The notes: a model not told the origin generated them from the sequence alone. 64,000 nucleotides of DNA from Rhodococcus sp. W8901 (GCF_013348805.1 NZ_CP054690.1:3906001-3970000); one strand, 5' to 3'. Shown: positions 8,817 to 21,146, counted from the first letter of the stretch. Numbers and translations: made by a program.

Positions 8817-10257
8817 TGCGGAAGTCGCGGCGGTCGGGGCGTCGGGTCCGGCGCCGGTAGGCCGTGACGGTGCCCGGCCAGTTGGTGGTGATCTTGCCCG
8901 ACGCGGTGCGATACCAGCTGCTGCACAGGCTCCACACCGAGTCGGCGAGCTTGCGTTGGATGCGGTCGTCGAATCGTCGCTCGACACCGGCGTCCACCTC
9001 GACCGCACACCCCGGCTGCTCGACGAGCCACTCGACGAGTCCGGCGATGTGCCGGGCCTGGGACTCGAGCATGTACACGATCGATCCCGAGCCGAGGTTC
9101 GTGTTGGGACCGTACATCAGGAACAGGTTGGGGAACCCGGCCGTCGTGACGCCGAGATACGCGTGGGCGCCGTCGGACCAGGCGTCGTCCAGACTCCGTC
9201 CGGCGCGTCCGCGAATCTTCATAGGCGCGAGGAATTCCGTTGCGGCGAAACCGGTCCCGTAGATGATCACGTCGGCCGGGTGCAGGGTTCCGTCGACCGT
9301 CCGCACACCGTCGGGTTCGATGCGGTCGATGGCGCCGACGACGACGTCGACGCTGCTGCGCGTCAGTGCCGGGTAGTACTCGTCCGACAACAGCATCCGC
9401 TTGCAGCCGGGCTCGTAGTCCGGCGTCAGTGCCGCCCGTAGCGCCGGATCGGTGACCTGCTCGCGCAGGTGCCTGCGCGCCAGTGCGCCCGCGATGCCGC
9501 CGCGCCACCTGGTGTCGAGCAGGCCGACGGTGAGCAACTCGAATATCCCCCAGGTGACGAGGCGTTCGCCCCGCAACGTCGCCGGCACCGACCGGAAGAT
9601 CCGGTGATGCCGGTCCCCGTACACACGATCGGGTTTCGGGAGGATCCACGGCGCCGATCGCTGGAACAGCGTCAGCCGGCCCACGTCGGCGGCGATCGCC
9701 GGCACGAACTGGACCGCGCTGGCACCGGTGCCGATCACCGCGACGCGTCGGCCCGCCAGATCGACGTCGTGGTTCCACTCGGCCGAGTGGAAGGCGGGCC
9801 CGGCGAACGTCTCGCGTCCCGGAATGTCGGGCAGCGCCGGGCGCGACAACTGGCCGACCGCGGTGACGAGGACGTCGGACTCGACGATCTCACCGCCGGC
9901 GGTCCGCACCGACCACCGGTTGACGTGCTCGTCGAACTCGGCCTCGATGACCGTGACTCCGAACCGGATCAGCGGCCGCAACTGATGCCGCTCGGCGATG
10001 TCGCGCAGGTACGCCAGGATGTCGGGCTGCTCCGAGAACCGCCGCGACCATTCGGGATTGGGCTCCGACGAGATCGAATACAGCGGCGACGGCACGTCGC
10101 ACGCCGCGCCGGGATACGTGTTGACGCGCCACACACCGCCGACGTCGTCGCCCTTCTCCAGGATCGTGATGTCCGTGAGCCCGGCACGACGCAACTCGAG
10201 CGCCATCGCGATTCCGCCGAATCCGGCGCCGATGATCGTGATCGACGGCTTCCCCAC
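8743..10257 (-). CDS. flavin-containing Baeyer-Villiger-type monooxygenase
   Basis: 504 residues. Class B flavoprotein monooxygenase: N-terminal FAD loop GAGFGG just after the start, the Baeyer-Villiger fingerprint FAGPAFHSAEWN (F-x-G-x3-H-x3-W, with N where P or D is usual), and the NADPH loop GTGASA. These enzymes insert one oxygen from O2 next to a carbonyl, turning ketones into esters using NADPH. The start is set at GTG 10257 because a perfect AGGAGG sits 6 bases before it; the upstream in-frame ATG at 10281 has none and would place AGGAGG inside the gene. The substrate is unknown. The 3' end overlaps the convergent DinB-like gene by 74 bases. Confidence 0.88.
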   Translation of the reverse strand: MGKPSITIIGAGFGGIAMALELRRAGLTDITILEKGDDVGGVWRVNTYPGAACDVPSPLYSISSEPNPEWSRRFSEQPDILAYLRDIAERHQLRPLIRFGVTVIEAEFDEHVNRWSVRTAGGEIVESDVLVTAVGQLSRPALPDIPGRETFAGPAFHSAEWNHDVDLAGRRVAVIGTGASAVQFVPAIAADVGRLTLFQRSAPWILPKPDRVYGDRHHRIFRSVPATLRGERLVTWGIFELLTVGLLDTRWRGGIAGALARRHLREQVTDPALRAALTPDYEPGCKRMLLSDEYYPALTRSSVDVVVGAIDRIEPDGVRTVDGTLHPADVIIYGTGFAATEFLAPMKIRGRAGRSLDDAWSDGAHAYLGVTTAGFPNLFLMYGPNTNLGSGSIVYMLESQARHIAGLVEWLVEQPGCAVEVDAGVERRFDDRIQRKLADSVWSLCSSWYRTASGKITTNWPGTVTAYRRRTRRPDRRDFRITAPRTAPARTRPAPDAAGSRRSH

Positions 10258-10263
10258 TTCGAT

Positions 10264-10269
10264 CCTCCT
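10264..10269 (-). promoter_or_regulatory. Shine-Dalgarno AGGAGG that fixes the monooxygenase start
   Basis: A consensus ribosome-binding site six bases upstream of GTG 10257. It lies inside the longer alternative reading frame starting at ATG 10281 and is the main reason for choosing the shorter protein. Confidence 0.7.
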
Positions 10270-10320
10270 GGCATCCCGCACACATCCTGCTGCCCCGGAG
10301 CCTAGTCCCCCACGACAGCG

Positions 10321-10356
10321 AACAGCCCGGATCCGAATGTCCGGATCCGGGCTGTT
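10321..10356 (-). terminator. hairpin after gatA
   Basis: A perfect 15-bp inverted repeat (arms AACAGCCCGGATCCG and its complement, 6-base loop) lies 30 bases past the gatA stop. The downstream side has no long U-run, which is common in this phylum. It separates the gatCA transcript from the monooxygenase gene. Confidence 0.75.
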
Positions 10357-10385
10357 GCCGAACGCGTTCGGTGACGCGCCGGGCG

Positions 10386-11870
10386 TCAGTTCACGGGCGA
10401 CGCGATCGGCCCGCGGGCGGCCTCGTAGGCCGCGCCGACGCGGTACAGGCGCTCGTCGGCCAGAGCCGGGGCCATGATCTGCAGACCGACGGGCAGGCCG
10501 TCATCCGCGGACACACCCGACGGAACCGACATCGCGCAGTGGCCCGCCAGGTTGGTCGGCAGGGTGCACAGGTCGGACAGGTACATCGCGAGCGGGTCGT
10601 CGACCTTCTCGCCCAGCTTCCACGGCGTGAACGGGCTGGTCGGCGAGACCAGCACGTCGACCTTCTCGTACGCGGCGTCGAAGTCACGCGCGATCAGCGT
10701 GCGGACCTTGAGCGCCGAACCGTAGTAGGCGTCGTAGTAGCCCGACGACAGCGCGTAGGTGCCGATCATGATGCGGCGCTTGACTTCCTTGCCGAAGCCG
10801 GCAGCGCGGGTCGCGGCCATGACCTGCTCGGCGCTCATGTCGCCGTCGTCGACCCGCAGGCCGTACCGCATGGCGTCGAAGCGCGCGAGGTTGGACGACA
10901 CCTCGCTGGGCAGCACCAGGTAGTACGAGGCCAGCGCGTACTCGAAGTTGGGGCACGAGACCTCGACGACCTCGGCACCGAGGGCCGTCAACTGCTCGAC
11001 CGCGGCGTCGAACGACGAGATGACGCCCGGCTGGTAGCTGTCGGAGTGCAGTTCCTTGACGACGCCGACGCGCACGCCCTTCAGGTCGCCGGTCGCGCCC
11101 TGGCGGGCCGCCTCGACGACGGGGCGGACGGGCTCGTTCAGCGACGTGGAGTCACGCGGGTCGTACCCGGCGATCACCTCGTGCAGCAGCGCGGTGTCGA
11201 GGACGGTGCGGCCGCACGGGCCACCCTGGTCGAGCGACGACGCGCAGGCGACGAGACCGAAGCGCGAGACGGTGCCGTACGTGGGCTTGGTGCCGACGGT
11301 CGCGGTGACCGCGGCGGGCTGCCGGATGGAGCCGCCGGTGTCGGTGCCGATCGCGAGCGGGGCCTGGTACGACGCGAGCGCCGCGGCCGAGCCGCCGCCC
11401 GAGCCACCCGGGATGCGCGTGGTGTCCCACGGGTTGCGGGTGGGCCCGTACGCGGAGTTCTCGGTGGACGAGCCCATCGCGAACTCGTCCATGTTGGTCT
11501 TGCCCAGGATCGGGATCCCGGCCTCGCGCAGCTTGGTGGTGAGCGTCGCGTCGTACGGCGACACCCAGCCCTCGAGGATCTTCGACGCGCACGTGGTCGG
11601 CATGTCGGTGGTGGTGAAGACGTCCTTGAGCGCGATCGGCACGCCCGCGAGCGCCGACGACGGCGCCTCACCGGCAGCGAGAGCGGAGTCGACCTCCTTG
11701 GCCGCGACCAGCGCCTGCTCGCCCGCAATGTGCAGGAACGCGTGCAGTTCACCGTCCACCTGACCGATCCGGTCGAGGTGTGCCTGCGTGGCCTCCACCG
11801 ACGAGATCTCGCGCGAGTGGATCTTCGACGCCAGCTCCGAGGCGTCGAGACGAGTCAGATCGGTGCTCAT
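10386..11870 (-). CDS. gatA: Asp/Glu-tRNA amidotransferase subunit A
   Basis: 494 residues, full length. This is the glutaminase/amidase subunit of the tRNA-dependent amidation complex: it frees ammonia from glutamine for GatB. The amidase-signature triad is complete, with Lys82 in ALKDVF, cis-Ser157 in GGSGGGS and nucleophile Ser181 in [11 protein letters not shown]. The ATG overlaps the gatC stop by four bases (ATGA), so the two subunits are translationally coupled in a gatC-gatA operon that ends at the hairpin at 10321-10356. Confidence 0.98.
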   Translation of the reverse strand: MSTDLTRLDASELASKIHSREISSVEATQAHLDRIGQVDGELHAFLHIAGEQALVAAKEVDSALAAGEAPSSALAGVPIALKDVFTTTDMPTTCASKILEGWVSPYDATLTTKLREAGIPILGKTNMDEFAMGSSTENSAYGPTRNPWDTTRIPGGSGGGSAAALASYQAPLAIGTDTGGSIRQPAAVTATVGTKPTYGTVSRFGLVACASSLDQGGPCGRTVLDTALLHEVIAGYDPRDSTSLNEPVRPVVEAARQGATGDLKGVRVGVVKELHSDSYQPGVISSFDAAVEQLTALGAEVVEVSCPNFEYALASYYLVLPSEVSSNLARFDAMRYGLRVDDGDMSAEQVMAATRAAGFGKEVKRRIMIGTYALSSGYYDAYYGSALKVRTLIARDFDAAYEKVDVLVSPTSPFTPWKLGEKVDDPLAMYLSDLCTLPTNLAGHCAMSVPSGVSADDGLPVGLQIMAPALADERLYRVGAAYEAARGPIASPVN

Positions 11871-12166
11871 TCGCCCTCTCCCAGGATCTGCGGAACGGCG
11901 AACCGATCCTGTTCGACGGCCGGCGCACCCGACAGCGCCTGCTCGGGCGTCAGCCCCGGCACGATGACGTCCGGCCGCGTCACGTTCGCGATCGGATTGG
12001 GGTTCGCGGTGGGCGGGACATCATCTGCCGCGACCTCGGACACCGCCTTCACGTGGCTGAGAATCGAATCCAGCTGACCGGCGAACTCGTCGAGTTCTGC
12101 GTCGGTCAGGGCAAGCCGGGACAGCCGGGCGAGGTGGGCGACCTCGTCACGGGAGATGGCAGGCAC
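11867..12166 (-). CDS. gatC: Asp/Glu-tRNA amidotransferase subunit C
   Basis: 99 residues. The small subunit that braces GatA against GatB. The N-terminal [19 protein letters not shown] block (about 4-22), the following [13 protein letters not shown] and the C-terminal proline-rich tail are typical. A GAAGGTG ribosome site precedes ATG 12166. It is first in the gatC-gatA unit, is divergent from the ACT-domain gene, and is separated from it by a 186-bp promoter region. Confidence 0.96.
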   Translation of the reverse strand: MPAISRDEVAHLARLSRLALTDAELDEFAGQLDSILSHVKAVSEVAADDVPPTANPNPIANVTRPDVIVPGLTPEQALSGAPAVEQDRFAVPQILGEGE

Positions 12167-12352
12167 CTTCGGTGACCCCTTTCAGGTCGAAGTGAACGTT
12201 CCCGACCAGCCTAGAGCGTGGCCGGATCGGTCGTGCAGCCCGTCACCCCAGCGGACGCGAGCCCGGGGTGAAAGGATAGGGAACGGCGGGGGTGCGCACT
12301 GTGTCCCGTCTTCGGCGTCGGACCCGGCACCGAACGAACGGAAAGGCAGCAC

Positions 12353-13003
12353 GTGTCCTACCTGCTCCGCGTCCAACTCCCCGACCGACCCGGCAGCCTC
12401 GGCGCACTCGCCGTCGCACTCGGCTCGGTGGGAGCGGACATCCTCTCGCTCGACGTCGTCGAGCGAGGATCCGGATTCGCCGTCGACGACCTGGTGGTCG
12501 ACGTCGAGGCCGGGTCACTGCCGGACACTCTGATCACCGCGGCGGAGAAGCTCCCCGACGTCCGGGTCGACTCCATCCGCCCCTACTCCGGCATCCTCGA
12601 CACCCACCGCGAGCTGGAGTTGATCGACCACGTCGCCACCGCGCACTCCGACCGCCTGCAGGTCCTCGTCGACGGGGCGCCGCGGGTGCTGCGGGTCGGC
12701 TGGTCCACCGTCATGGACATCGGCCCGCACGGCTCGTTCCGTGTCGTCGGTAGCCCGGGCGCACCCGAGACCCACGCCGGCGACGCGCCCTGGATGCCAC
12801 TGAAGAAGGCCACGGTCCTCGACGGCAACGACGACTGGGTGCCGCAGGTGTGGCGCGACATGGACACCACCCTCGCGGCCGCCCCGCTCGGCAGCACCGG
12901 CCGGGCACTGCTACTCGGGCGCCCCGGCGGACCGGAGTTCCGCCCGTCGGAGGTGGCGCGACTGGGCTACCTCGCCGGCATCGTCGCCACCGTCCTGGGC
13001 TGA
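12353..13003 (+). CDS. ACT-domain protein (Rv3013-like)
   Basis: 216 residues. An N-terminal ACT domain (about 1-75, with LLRVQLPDRPGSLGALAVAL) normally senses an amino acid. The C-terminal half is a less conserved GAF-like region with no catalytic motif that I recognise. The start is GTG 12353, with GGAAAGG seven bases upstream. I recall a homologous ACT protein divergent from gatC in mycobacteria. A link between an amino-acid sensor and the amidotransferase is plausible from position, but unproven. Confidence 0.8.
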   Translation: MSYLLRVQLPDRPGSLGALAVALGSVGADILSLDVVERGSGFAVDDLVVDVEAGSLPDTLITAAEKLPDVRVDSIRPYSGILDTHRELELIDHVATAHSDRLQVLVDGAPRVLRVGWSTVMDIGPHGSFRVVGSPGAPETHAGDAPWMPLKKATVLDGNDDWVPQVWRDMDTTLAAAPLGSTGRALLLGRPGGPEFRPSEVARLGYLAGIVATVLG

Positions 13004-13005
13004 CG

Positions 13006-13494
13006 TCAGACGAGTTCGCGCACCAGCGCGGTCAGCTCCATGCCGGGGATCGGTTCCCAGTTGCGCTCGGGCGCGGGAACGAAACCGTTGCGGTCGTATA
13101 TGCGTCGCGCGTCGACCATGTCGGGCTGCGTGGAGATGACGACCGCGCGGTCGCCGCGGTCGTACGCGACGTCGAGCACGTGGCGCACCAGCGCGGAGCC
13201 GACGCCCTTGCCGCGCGCCGACGCCGCGACCGCGAGCATGCGGAACTCGAGTTCACCCTTCTCGGCGACGTCCGCGAACGGCGACTCCGGCTCGGCGATT
13301 GTCACCGAGCCGACGATCTCGCCGTCGACCAGCGCCACCACGACATCGGCCTGGTCGGCACGGGTCGCGGTGTCGCGCAGTCGCTCCGCGTACATGTCGC
13401 TGTCCGATACGAAACCACCGTCGATGTAGACGTCGGCAGTGAGCTCGCCGACAGTGTCGTAGTCGGCAGGTGTGACGGGCCGGATATCGATCAT
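13006..13494 (-). CDS. GNAT-family N-acetyltransferase
   Basis: 162 residues. One GNAT domain: the acetyl-CoA loop is ARGKGVGSALVRHVLD (motif A, about 92-107), preceded by the beta-4 strand ELEFRMLAV. It should move an acetyl group from acetyl-CoA to an amine; the substrate is unknown. The stop is 2 bases from the stop of the convergent ACT gene. The 274-bp space on its upstream side, before the ligA stop, holds its promoter but no gene. Confidence 0.85.
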   Translation of the reverse strand: MIDIRPVTPADYDTVGELTADVYIDGGFVSDSDMYAERLRDTATRADQADVVVALVDGEIVGSVTIAEPESPFADVAEKGELEFRMLAVAASARGKGVGSALVRHVLDVAYDRGDRAVVISTQPDMVDARRIYDRNGFVPAPERNWEPIPGMELTALVRELV

Positions 13495-13768
13495 GGCGTC
13501 ACTATGTCAGCCACTGGCCGCCGTCAGAAAACCGATTCAGATGCCCCGAGCGGCGCAAATGAGACACGCGCCACATTTGGGACGGTCTGCGATCGAGGCC
13601 GCCACTGCCCCGGCCGACGCCGCGACTCCGGGTGCACGCCCGCCCCCGAACTATTCCGACCAGCATCGATGGCGCGAAGTTCACCATGCGCACACTCGGC
13701 GGTCCGTCGCGAATTTCCGGCCGTCGGAATTCCACCGAAAACGACACCACGTCGTAGCGTGGCGTTCA

Positions 13769-15949
<2,181 letters not shown>

Positions 15950-15992
15950 TTATCGCAGCCAGCTGACAGTTTTCGCGGCCGCAAACTCCCGT

Positions 15993-17024
15993 TCAGGCCA
16001 TGGCGGACGGGTCGGCACCGTCGGCGAAGGCGCGGGTCAGCTCGTTCGCCGACCGCAGGGCCGTGCGGGCCCAGTCCGCGTCCGCGCCCGCCAGACCGCA
16101 CGCCGGGGTCACCGTCACGCGCGACGACAGCAACTCACGCGCGAAGCCCAGGCGATCGAGCAGACGGGTCGCCGGCTCGGCCAGGTCCCGCCAGCCCGGT
16201 GTGCGTTCGGGCGCGGTGGTGGGCACCAGGCCCAGCGCCAGGTCGATTCCCGCGTCGAGCAGTTCGCCGATGCCGTCGAGGTCCGCGGTGCGCAGCGTGG
16301 TCACGTCGAGGCCCACCATCGACGCACCACTGCGATGCAGCAGACCGAGGGGGGCGTCGGCGGCGCAGCAGTGCACCAGCACGGGCGCGCCGACCCGCTC
16401 GATCGCCGACTGCAGCAGTGCCAGGGCCTCCGGTTCGGGCAGCGCACGCGGGGTCTGCAGGATCGACACTCCGGACAGCAAACCCGCGAGGACCGCGGGC
16501 AGTCCGGGCTCGTCGAACTGGACCACGACCGGTGAACCGAGGCGCCGCGCCGTGTCCGCGACATGGGCCGCGACACCCTCCGCGAGCGATTCGGTGAGAT
16601 CGCGCAGCGCACCCCGATCGGTGAGCACCCGGTGCCCGGCGTGCAGTTCCAGTTGCGATGCGAGCGTCAGCGGGCCGACGGCCTGCACCTTCACCGGCTG
16701 GTCGGTGCCCCGGCGTCCCGCCAGCTCCCACGCCTCCTCGAGGGCATCGAGGTCGCGGGCCAGCAGGTCGCGGGCGGTGCGGGTGGCCGCGCCGACCCGT
16801 TGCGTGAGGCGGTAGCCGGTCGTGGAGGTGTCGAGCGGCATGGAGATCAGCAGCGCCGCGGCGCGGCCGATCATGTCGGCCCCGATGCCGCGGGCCGGAA
16901 GTTCCACCAGGTGTGGCAGGGCGGGCAGTTCGCCGACGACGATCTCGGCGGCCGCCCGCGGATCGGTCCCGGGCCAGGAGCCGACGCCCGTCGCGACGCC
17001 GACGGGAACGCGGGCGCCCGTCAC
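15993..17024 (-). CDS. cobalamin-independent methionine synthase-like protein (Rv3015c-like)
   Basis: 343 residues. Resembles the UROD/MetE-like TIM-barrel family: an opening [14 protein letters not shown], a central HCCAADAPL segment with the Cys-His expected to bind zinc, and a late VTPACGLAG, which carries another possible zinc-ligand cysteine. It is about half the size of true MetE and lacks the N-terminal barrel, so a C1- or thiol-transfer role on an unknown substrate is more likely than methionine synthesis. The start is GTG 17024, overlapping the mnmA stop by four bases (GTGA); the open frame further upstream lies inside mnmA. Confidence 0.75.
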   Translation of the reverse strand: MTGARVPVGVATGVGSWPGTDPRAAAEIVVGELPALPHLVELPARGIGADMIGRAAALLISMPLDTSTTGYRLTQRVGAATRTARDLLARDLDALEEAWELAGRRGTDQPVKVQAVGPLTLASQLELHAGHRVLTDRGALRDLTESLAEGVAAHVADTARRLGSPVVVQFDEPGLPAVLAGLLSGVSILQTPRALPEPEALALLQSAIERVGAPVLVHCCAADAPLGLLHRSGASMVGLDVTTLRTADLDGIGELLDAGIDLALGLVPTTAPERTPGWRDLAEPATRLLDRLGFARELLSSRVTVTPACGLAGADADWARTALRSANELTRAFADGADPSAMA

Positions 17025-18109
17025 GGACGGTCCGCGGAGGTTCCCGAGATGGTGCCGCTGCCGATGACCACGTCCCCGTCCTCGTCCGGGTGGTACAGGA
17101 CCACGGCCTGCCCCTTCGCGACACCGGTGAGCGGTTCCGACAACTGCACCGAGATCCCGCCGTCGACTTCCTCGGCCACCGCGCGGGCGGTGCCACCGTG
17201 GGCACGCACCTGAACGACGCACTCGATCGGACCCTCGGGCGCCTGCCCGGACGTCCAGATCGCGCGCTCGGCGGAGATGGTCCACACCTTGAGCCGCTCG
17301 GCCGAACCGACCCGGACCGTACCGGTTTCGGGCTCGATCGACGTCACGTAGCGGGGCTGACCGTCCGCGGCCGGGCCCTTCACACCGAGCCCCTTGCGCT
17401 GACCGATGGTGAACCCGTGGACGCCGTCGTGCTCGGCGAGGACCTCACCGGAGTCGGCGTCGACGACCGCGCCGGGACGGATCCCGATCTTGGCGCCGAG
17501 GAACGCGCGGGTGTCACCGGACGGGATGAAGCAGATGTCGTGGCTGTCGGGCTTGTTCGCCACGGCGAGGCCGCGCTCGGCGGCCTCCTCGCGGATCTGC
17601 TCCTTGGGGGTGTCGCCGACCGGGAACATGGCCCGCGACAACTGCTCCGAGGTGAGCACCGCGAGCACGTAGGACTGGTCCTTGTCGGCGTCGACGGCGC
17701 GGCGCAGGACGCCGTCCTCGAGCCGCGCGTAGTGACCGGTCGCGACGGCGTCGAAGCCCAGCGCGATCGCGCGGTCCGCGAGCGCCGCGAACTTGATCTT
17801 CTCGTTGCATCGCAGGCACGGGTTGGGGGTCTCCCCCGCCGCGTACGCCTCCACGAAGTCGTCGATCACGTCTTCCTTGAAGCGCTCCGCGAAATCCCAG
17901 ACGTAGAAAGGGATTCCGAGCACATCCGCCGCACGCTTGGCGTCGCCCGCGTCCTCCTTGGAGCAGCAGCCACGCGACCCGGTCCGCAGTGTGCCCGGCG
18001 CCGTCGACAGTGCGAGGTGAACACCGACCACGTCGTGGCCGGCCGCCACCGCACGGGCCGCCGCGACCGCGGAGTCCACGCCGCCGCTCATCGCTGCCAG
18101 AACTCGCAT
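17021..18109 (-). CDS. mnmA: tRNA-specific 2-thiouridylase
   Basis: 362 residues. Adds sulfur to U34 of Lys, Glu and Gln tRNAs. The PP-loop SGGVDS (8-13) binds ATP, the NPCLRCN segment carries Cys101 (the catalytic position, with Cys98 nearby), and a second Cys lies in HDICFIP for the persulfide relay; GHYARL is also conserved. Its ATG directly abuts the stop of the cysteine desulfurase gene, which would supply the sulfur. The downstream MetE-like gene overlaps its stop by four bases, making a three-gene coupled unit. Confidence 0.97.
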   Translation of the reverse strand: MRVLAAMSGGVDSAVAAARAVAAGHDVVGVHLALSTAPGTLRTGSRGCCSKEDAGDAKRAADVLGIPFYVWDFAERFKEDVIDDFVEAYAAGETPNPCLRCNEKIKFAALADRAIALGFDAVATGHYARLEDGVLRRAVDADKDQSYVLAVLTSEQLSRAMFPVGDTPKEQIREEAAERGLAVANKPDSHDICFIPSGDTRAFLGAKIGIRPGAVVDADSGEVLAEHDGVHGFTIGQRKGLGVKGPAADGQPRYVTSIEPETGTVRVGSAERLKVWTISAERAIWTSGQAPEGPIECVVQVRAHGGTARAVAEEVDGGISVQLSEPLTGVAKGQAVVLYHPDEDGDVVIGSGTISGTSADRP

Positions 18110-19360
18110 CTACCGATTCCCTCCGTGTGTTCCCCGAGCGCCGGCACTCGCCAGTCCGGCGGCGCGGGCACGCTCGATCACCTGCGGCAGCGCCGACAAC
18201 AACGCCTCGACGTCCCGCTCGGTCGACGTGTGCCCCAACGAGAATCGCAGTGATCCACGCGCGAGGACGGGGTCGACGCCCATCGCGGTCAGCACGTGAC
18301 TCGCGCTCGCGACGCCGGCCGTGCACGCCGAACCCGTGGAGCACTCGACGCCGGCGACGTCGAGCAGCATCAGCAGCGAGTCGCCCTCACAGCCGGGAAA
18401 AGTGAAGTGCGCGTTACCCGGAAGCCGCCCGGCACCGGTGGCGCCGTTGAGGATCGCATCGGGGACCGCGCGCCGGACGCCGTCGATCAGGCTGTCCCGC
18501 AGGGCCGCCAGCTCGGCGCCGCGCACGTCCATGTCGGCGGTCGTGATCTGCAGCGCGGACGCCAGTCCGACGATCGACGCGGTGTCCTGGGTTCCGGAGC
18601 GCAGGTCGCGTTCGTGCCCGCCGCCGTGCAGCAGCGGCACACACGACACCTGCCGGCCCAGCAGCAGGGCGCCGACGCCCTGGGGGCCGCCGAACTTGTG
18701 CCCGGCGATGCTCAGCGCCGACAGGCCGCTCGCTGCGAAGTCGACCGGCAGATGCGCCGCGGCCTGCACCGCGTCGCTGTGGATCGGGACGCCGAACTCT
18801 GCGGCGACGGCCGCGATCTGCGCGATCGGGTTGATCGTGCCGATCTCGTTGTTGGCCCACATGACGGTGACGAGGGCCGTCTCGTCGGCGTGCACCGACA
18901 GCTCGGCCCGCACGACGTCGGGGTCGACGGCACCGTCCGCATCCACGGGCAGCCACGTCACGTGGGCTCCCTCGTGGGCCACGAGCCACTCGACGGCGTC
19001 CAACACGGCGTGGTGCTCGACGGCACTGGCGAGGATGCGGGTGCGTTTGGGGTCGGCGTCGCGGCGGGCCCAGTAGATGCCCTTGACGGCGAGGTTGTCG
19101 CTCTCGGTACCACCGGAGGTGAAGATCACCTCGGACGGCCGGGCCCCGAGGCAGGCGGCGATGGACTCGCGGGACTCCTCGATCCGGCGCCGGGCCGACC
19201 GACCCGATCCGTGCAGTGACGAGGCGTTACCCACCGTGGCGAAGACCTCGGTCATCGCCTCGATCGTTGCCGGATACATGGGTGTGGTCGCGGCGTGGTC
19301 GAGGTAGACCGCTGAGCTGGTGGCAGACGAGATCATGACTCGACAAGGATAGCCGTTCAC
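18110..19360 (-). CDS. cysteine desulfurase (IscS/NifS family)
   Basis: 416 residues. A PLP enzyme that takes sulfur from cysteine as an enzyme persulfide. Seen are the N-terminal YLDHAATTP, the cofactor histidines in EHHAVL, Lys222 in [12 protein letters not shown] for the Schiff base, and the catalytic Cys loop STGSACTAG. The frame begins at GTG 19360; ATG 19336 (MISSATS), just before the conserved YLDHAATTP, is the likelier true start. Its position immediately before mnmA suggests direct delivery of sulfur for tRNA thiolation; no separate sulfur-relay genes are present here. Confidence 0.94.
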   Translation of the reverse strand: MNGYPCRVMISSATSSAVYLDHAATTPMYPATIEAMTEVFATVGNASSLHGSGRSARRRIEESRESIAACLGARPSEVIFTSGGTESDNLAVKGIYWARRDADPKRTRILASAVEHHAVLDAVEWLVAHEGAHVTWLPVDADGAVDPDVVRAELSVHADETALVTVMWANNEIGTINPIAQIAAVAAEFGVPIHSDAVQAAAHLPVDFAASGLSALSIAGHKFGGPQGVGALLLGRQVSCVPLLHGGGHERDLRSGTQDTASIVGLASALQITTADMDVRGAELAALRDSLIDGVRRAVPDAILNGATGAGRLPGNAHFTFPGCEGDSLLMLLDVAGVECSTGSACTAGVASASHVLTAMGVDPVLARGSLRFSLGHTSTERDVEALLSALPQVIERARAAGLASAGARGTHGGNR

Positions 19361-19389
19361 CCGGACCCGTCACGCCGCGGAGACCCCCG

Positions 19390-20238
19390 TCACGCAGCAC
19401 GTGCGCGACGACGACCTTCCAGACGCGCAAGGATGCGGTCCGCGCCCACCGCAGCGCCGCGGCGGACCTCGCATTCACACCGCTCGGCCAGCTCCCGACG
19501 GTCGCGGCCCGGGGCCTGCAGCGCCCCCAGCGTCACCCGGGCCCGCAGGCCGCGACTCCTGAGCACCCGGCGCATCGAGGCTCCGATCGAGTCGTCGCCC
19601 ACGAAGCACGGCCCGGTCGTGTGCGCCCCCGCCGCGTCGACATACTCCACCAGCACCGGCTGGACGGGCCGCTGCGCGTCGACCGCGGCCTGGAACAGCG
19701 CCGGCCGGAACCGACCGAACGCCCGACCACACCACGTGGTCCCCTCCGGAAAGACGATCACCGTGTCCCCCGCGAGCAGCCGATCCCGCGCGGTGGCGAC
19801 CGTGTCCGGCAGGCCGCGCAGGTTGCCCCGCTCGATGGGGATCACCCCGGCCCGCCGGGCCACGCCACCGAGCAGCGGCCAGGTCAGCAGGTCGGCGCGG
19901 GCGACGAACCGACCCGGCAGCACCGCCGCGAGCACCAGGACGTCGAGCCACGAGACGTGCCCGGCCACCACGAGCGTCCCGCCGGGCACTCGGGCCGGCG
20001 ATGCGGACACGTCGATCCGGATACCGATGCCGCGCAGTGCTGTTCGCGCGAACATTCGATGGCATGCCACCCGCGGCTGCCGCGGGAGCAGTCGCACGAT
20101 CGGCAGCAGCACCGACGCCGACGCCACCGCCACCAGCGCGATCCAGCGGCCGCACGCGAGCGCGACCGGGACCCGCTCGGGGCGCCGCGGCAGGCAACCG
20201 TCGCCGCACGGGCTCGTCGGCAGCCACGAATGACTCAT
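19390..20238 (-). CDS. 1-acyl-glycerol-3-phosphate acyltransferase (PlsC-like)
   Basis: 282 residues. One or two hydrophobic segments near 28-50 are followed by the acyltransferase domain with HVSWLD (the H-x4-D catalytic motif), the substrate-binding FPEGTTW and a late VQPVLVEY. It transfers a fatty acyl group to a lysophospholipid-type acceptor at the membrane. The start is ATG 20238, which overlaps the stop of the upstream GNAT-like gene (ATGA). The same pair (Rv3026c/Rv3027c) is recalled in M. tuberculosis. Resembles the OlsA half of an OlsBA system, but ornithine lipid formation is only an inference. Confidence 0.85.
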   Translation of the reverse strand: MSHSWLPTSPCGDGCLPRRPERVPVALACGRWIALVAVASASVLLPIVRLLPRQPRVACHRMFARTALRGIGIRIDVSASPARVPGGTLVVAGHVSWLDVLVLAAVLPGRFVARADLLTWPLLGGVARRAGVIPIERGNLRGLPDTVATARDRLLAGDTVIVFPEGTTWCGRAFGRFRPALFQAAVDAQRPVQPVLVEYVDAAGAHTTGPCFVGDDSIGASMRRVLRSRGLRARVTLGALQAPGRDRRELAERCECEVRRGAAVGADRILARLEGRRRARAA

Positions 20239-21065
20239 GCCGCGGCCTCGATCACCGCCGACGCGCGCCGCAACCGCTCGAGGTAGCGGGTGTCGGCGTC
20301 GTGCAGGCTCTGCAGGGCCACGAAGTCGGCGACACCGAAGTCCGGGTCGTGCGCGGGTTCGCCGCAGATCTTCGCGCCCAGCCGCAGGTAGCCACGCAGC
20401 AGCGGCGGCACCGACGGCCGCAGCGGCGCGGCGATGTCGTCGAGGGGACGGCCGTCCACCCGGACCGGACGCAGCGGTCGCGCCCACGTCGACGGATCGG
20501 CGGCGTGGCGGCTCAGCAGGAAATCGCGCACGCCGCGCACGTTCGCACCGGCAACCGCGTCGGGGCGGTCCTGCATCGGCACCGACACACAGCCCATGAC
20601 GGTGTCGTGGCCGGTGAGCTGCAGGTAGTGCAGGATCCCCGCCCACATCAGTGCCAGGACCGAGCCCGAGCGGTGGTCGACGTCCACACAGGCCCGTCCC
20701 ATCTCGACGACCCGCCGTCTCGCAGGGTCGAGCGCCGACAGGTCGAACTCGGTCGCGGTGTAGTAGCCCCCGGCCGCGACCGCGGCGTCGGGCGGCAGCA
20801 TCCGATAGCAGCCGACGAAGTCACCGGAGACGTTGTCGCGGACGAGGAGATGGTCACAGAAGTCGTCGAACCGATCGGCATCGATCCGCTCGGCAGACGG
20901 GGGGAGGACGAAGCCGGGTTCGGCGGCGAACACGCGGTAGCGCAGGCGCTGCGCCGCCTCACGATGCTCGCGGTCGGAGGAGACGAGGAGGGAGTAGCGG
21001 GATCTGGTGGTCCCTGAAGTCACGGGCGCGGTGTAGACGGTCTCGACGAGTGGCGAAGTTGTCAT
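20235..21065 (-). CDS. GNAT-fold acyltransferase (OlsB-like)
   Basis: 276 residues. Matches the Acetyltransf_5 group, which includes ornithine-acyl-ACP N-acyltransferase: REAAQRLRYRVFAAEPGF near the N-terminus, CDHLLVRD, VVEMGRACVDVDHRSG in the core and a loop with MGCVSVPM. These transfer a 3-hydroxyacyl chain onto an amine. It is coupled by a four-base overlap to the PlsC-like gene downstream, so the two may carry out successive acylations of one lipid. The product is not proven; a polyamine or amino-acid acyltransferase cannot be excluded. Confidence 0.75.
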   Translation of the reverse strand: MTTSPLVETVYTAPVTSGTTRSRYSLLVSSDREHREAAQRLRYRVFAAEPGFVLPPSAERIDADRFDDFCDHLLVRDNVSGDFVGCYRMLPPDAAVAAGGYYTATEFDLSALDPARRRVVEMGRACVDVDHRSGSVLALMWAGILHYLQLTGHDTVMGCVSVPMQDRPDAVAGANVRGVRDFLLSRHAADPSTWARPLRPVRVDGRPLDDIAAPLRPSVPPLLRGYLRLGAKICGEPAHDPDFGVADFVALQSLHDADTRYLERLRRASAVIEAAA

Positions 21066-21146
21066 GCCAGAGGTCTATCGAGCCCGTCCGGCGACGAGGC
21101 ATCAGCCGCATGTCGACGGGATGCCGGTTCGGTGAACGTCACTGCC

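Noticed and set aside
10258-10281. ATG 10281 as the monooxygenase start
   Set aside because: It has no ribosome site, while AGGAGG lies ideally before GTG 10257.
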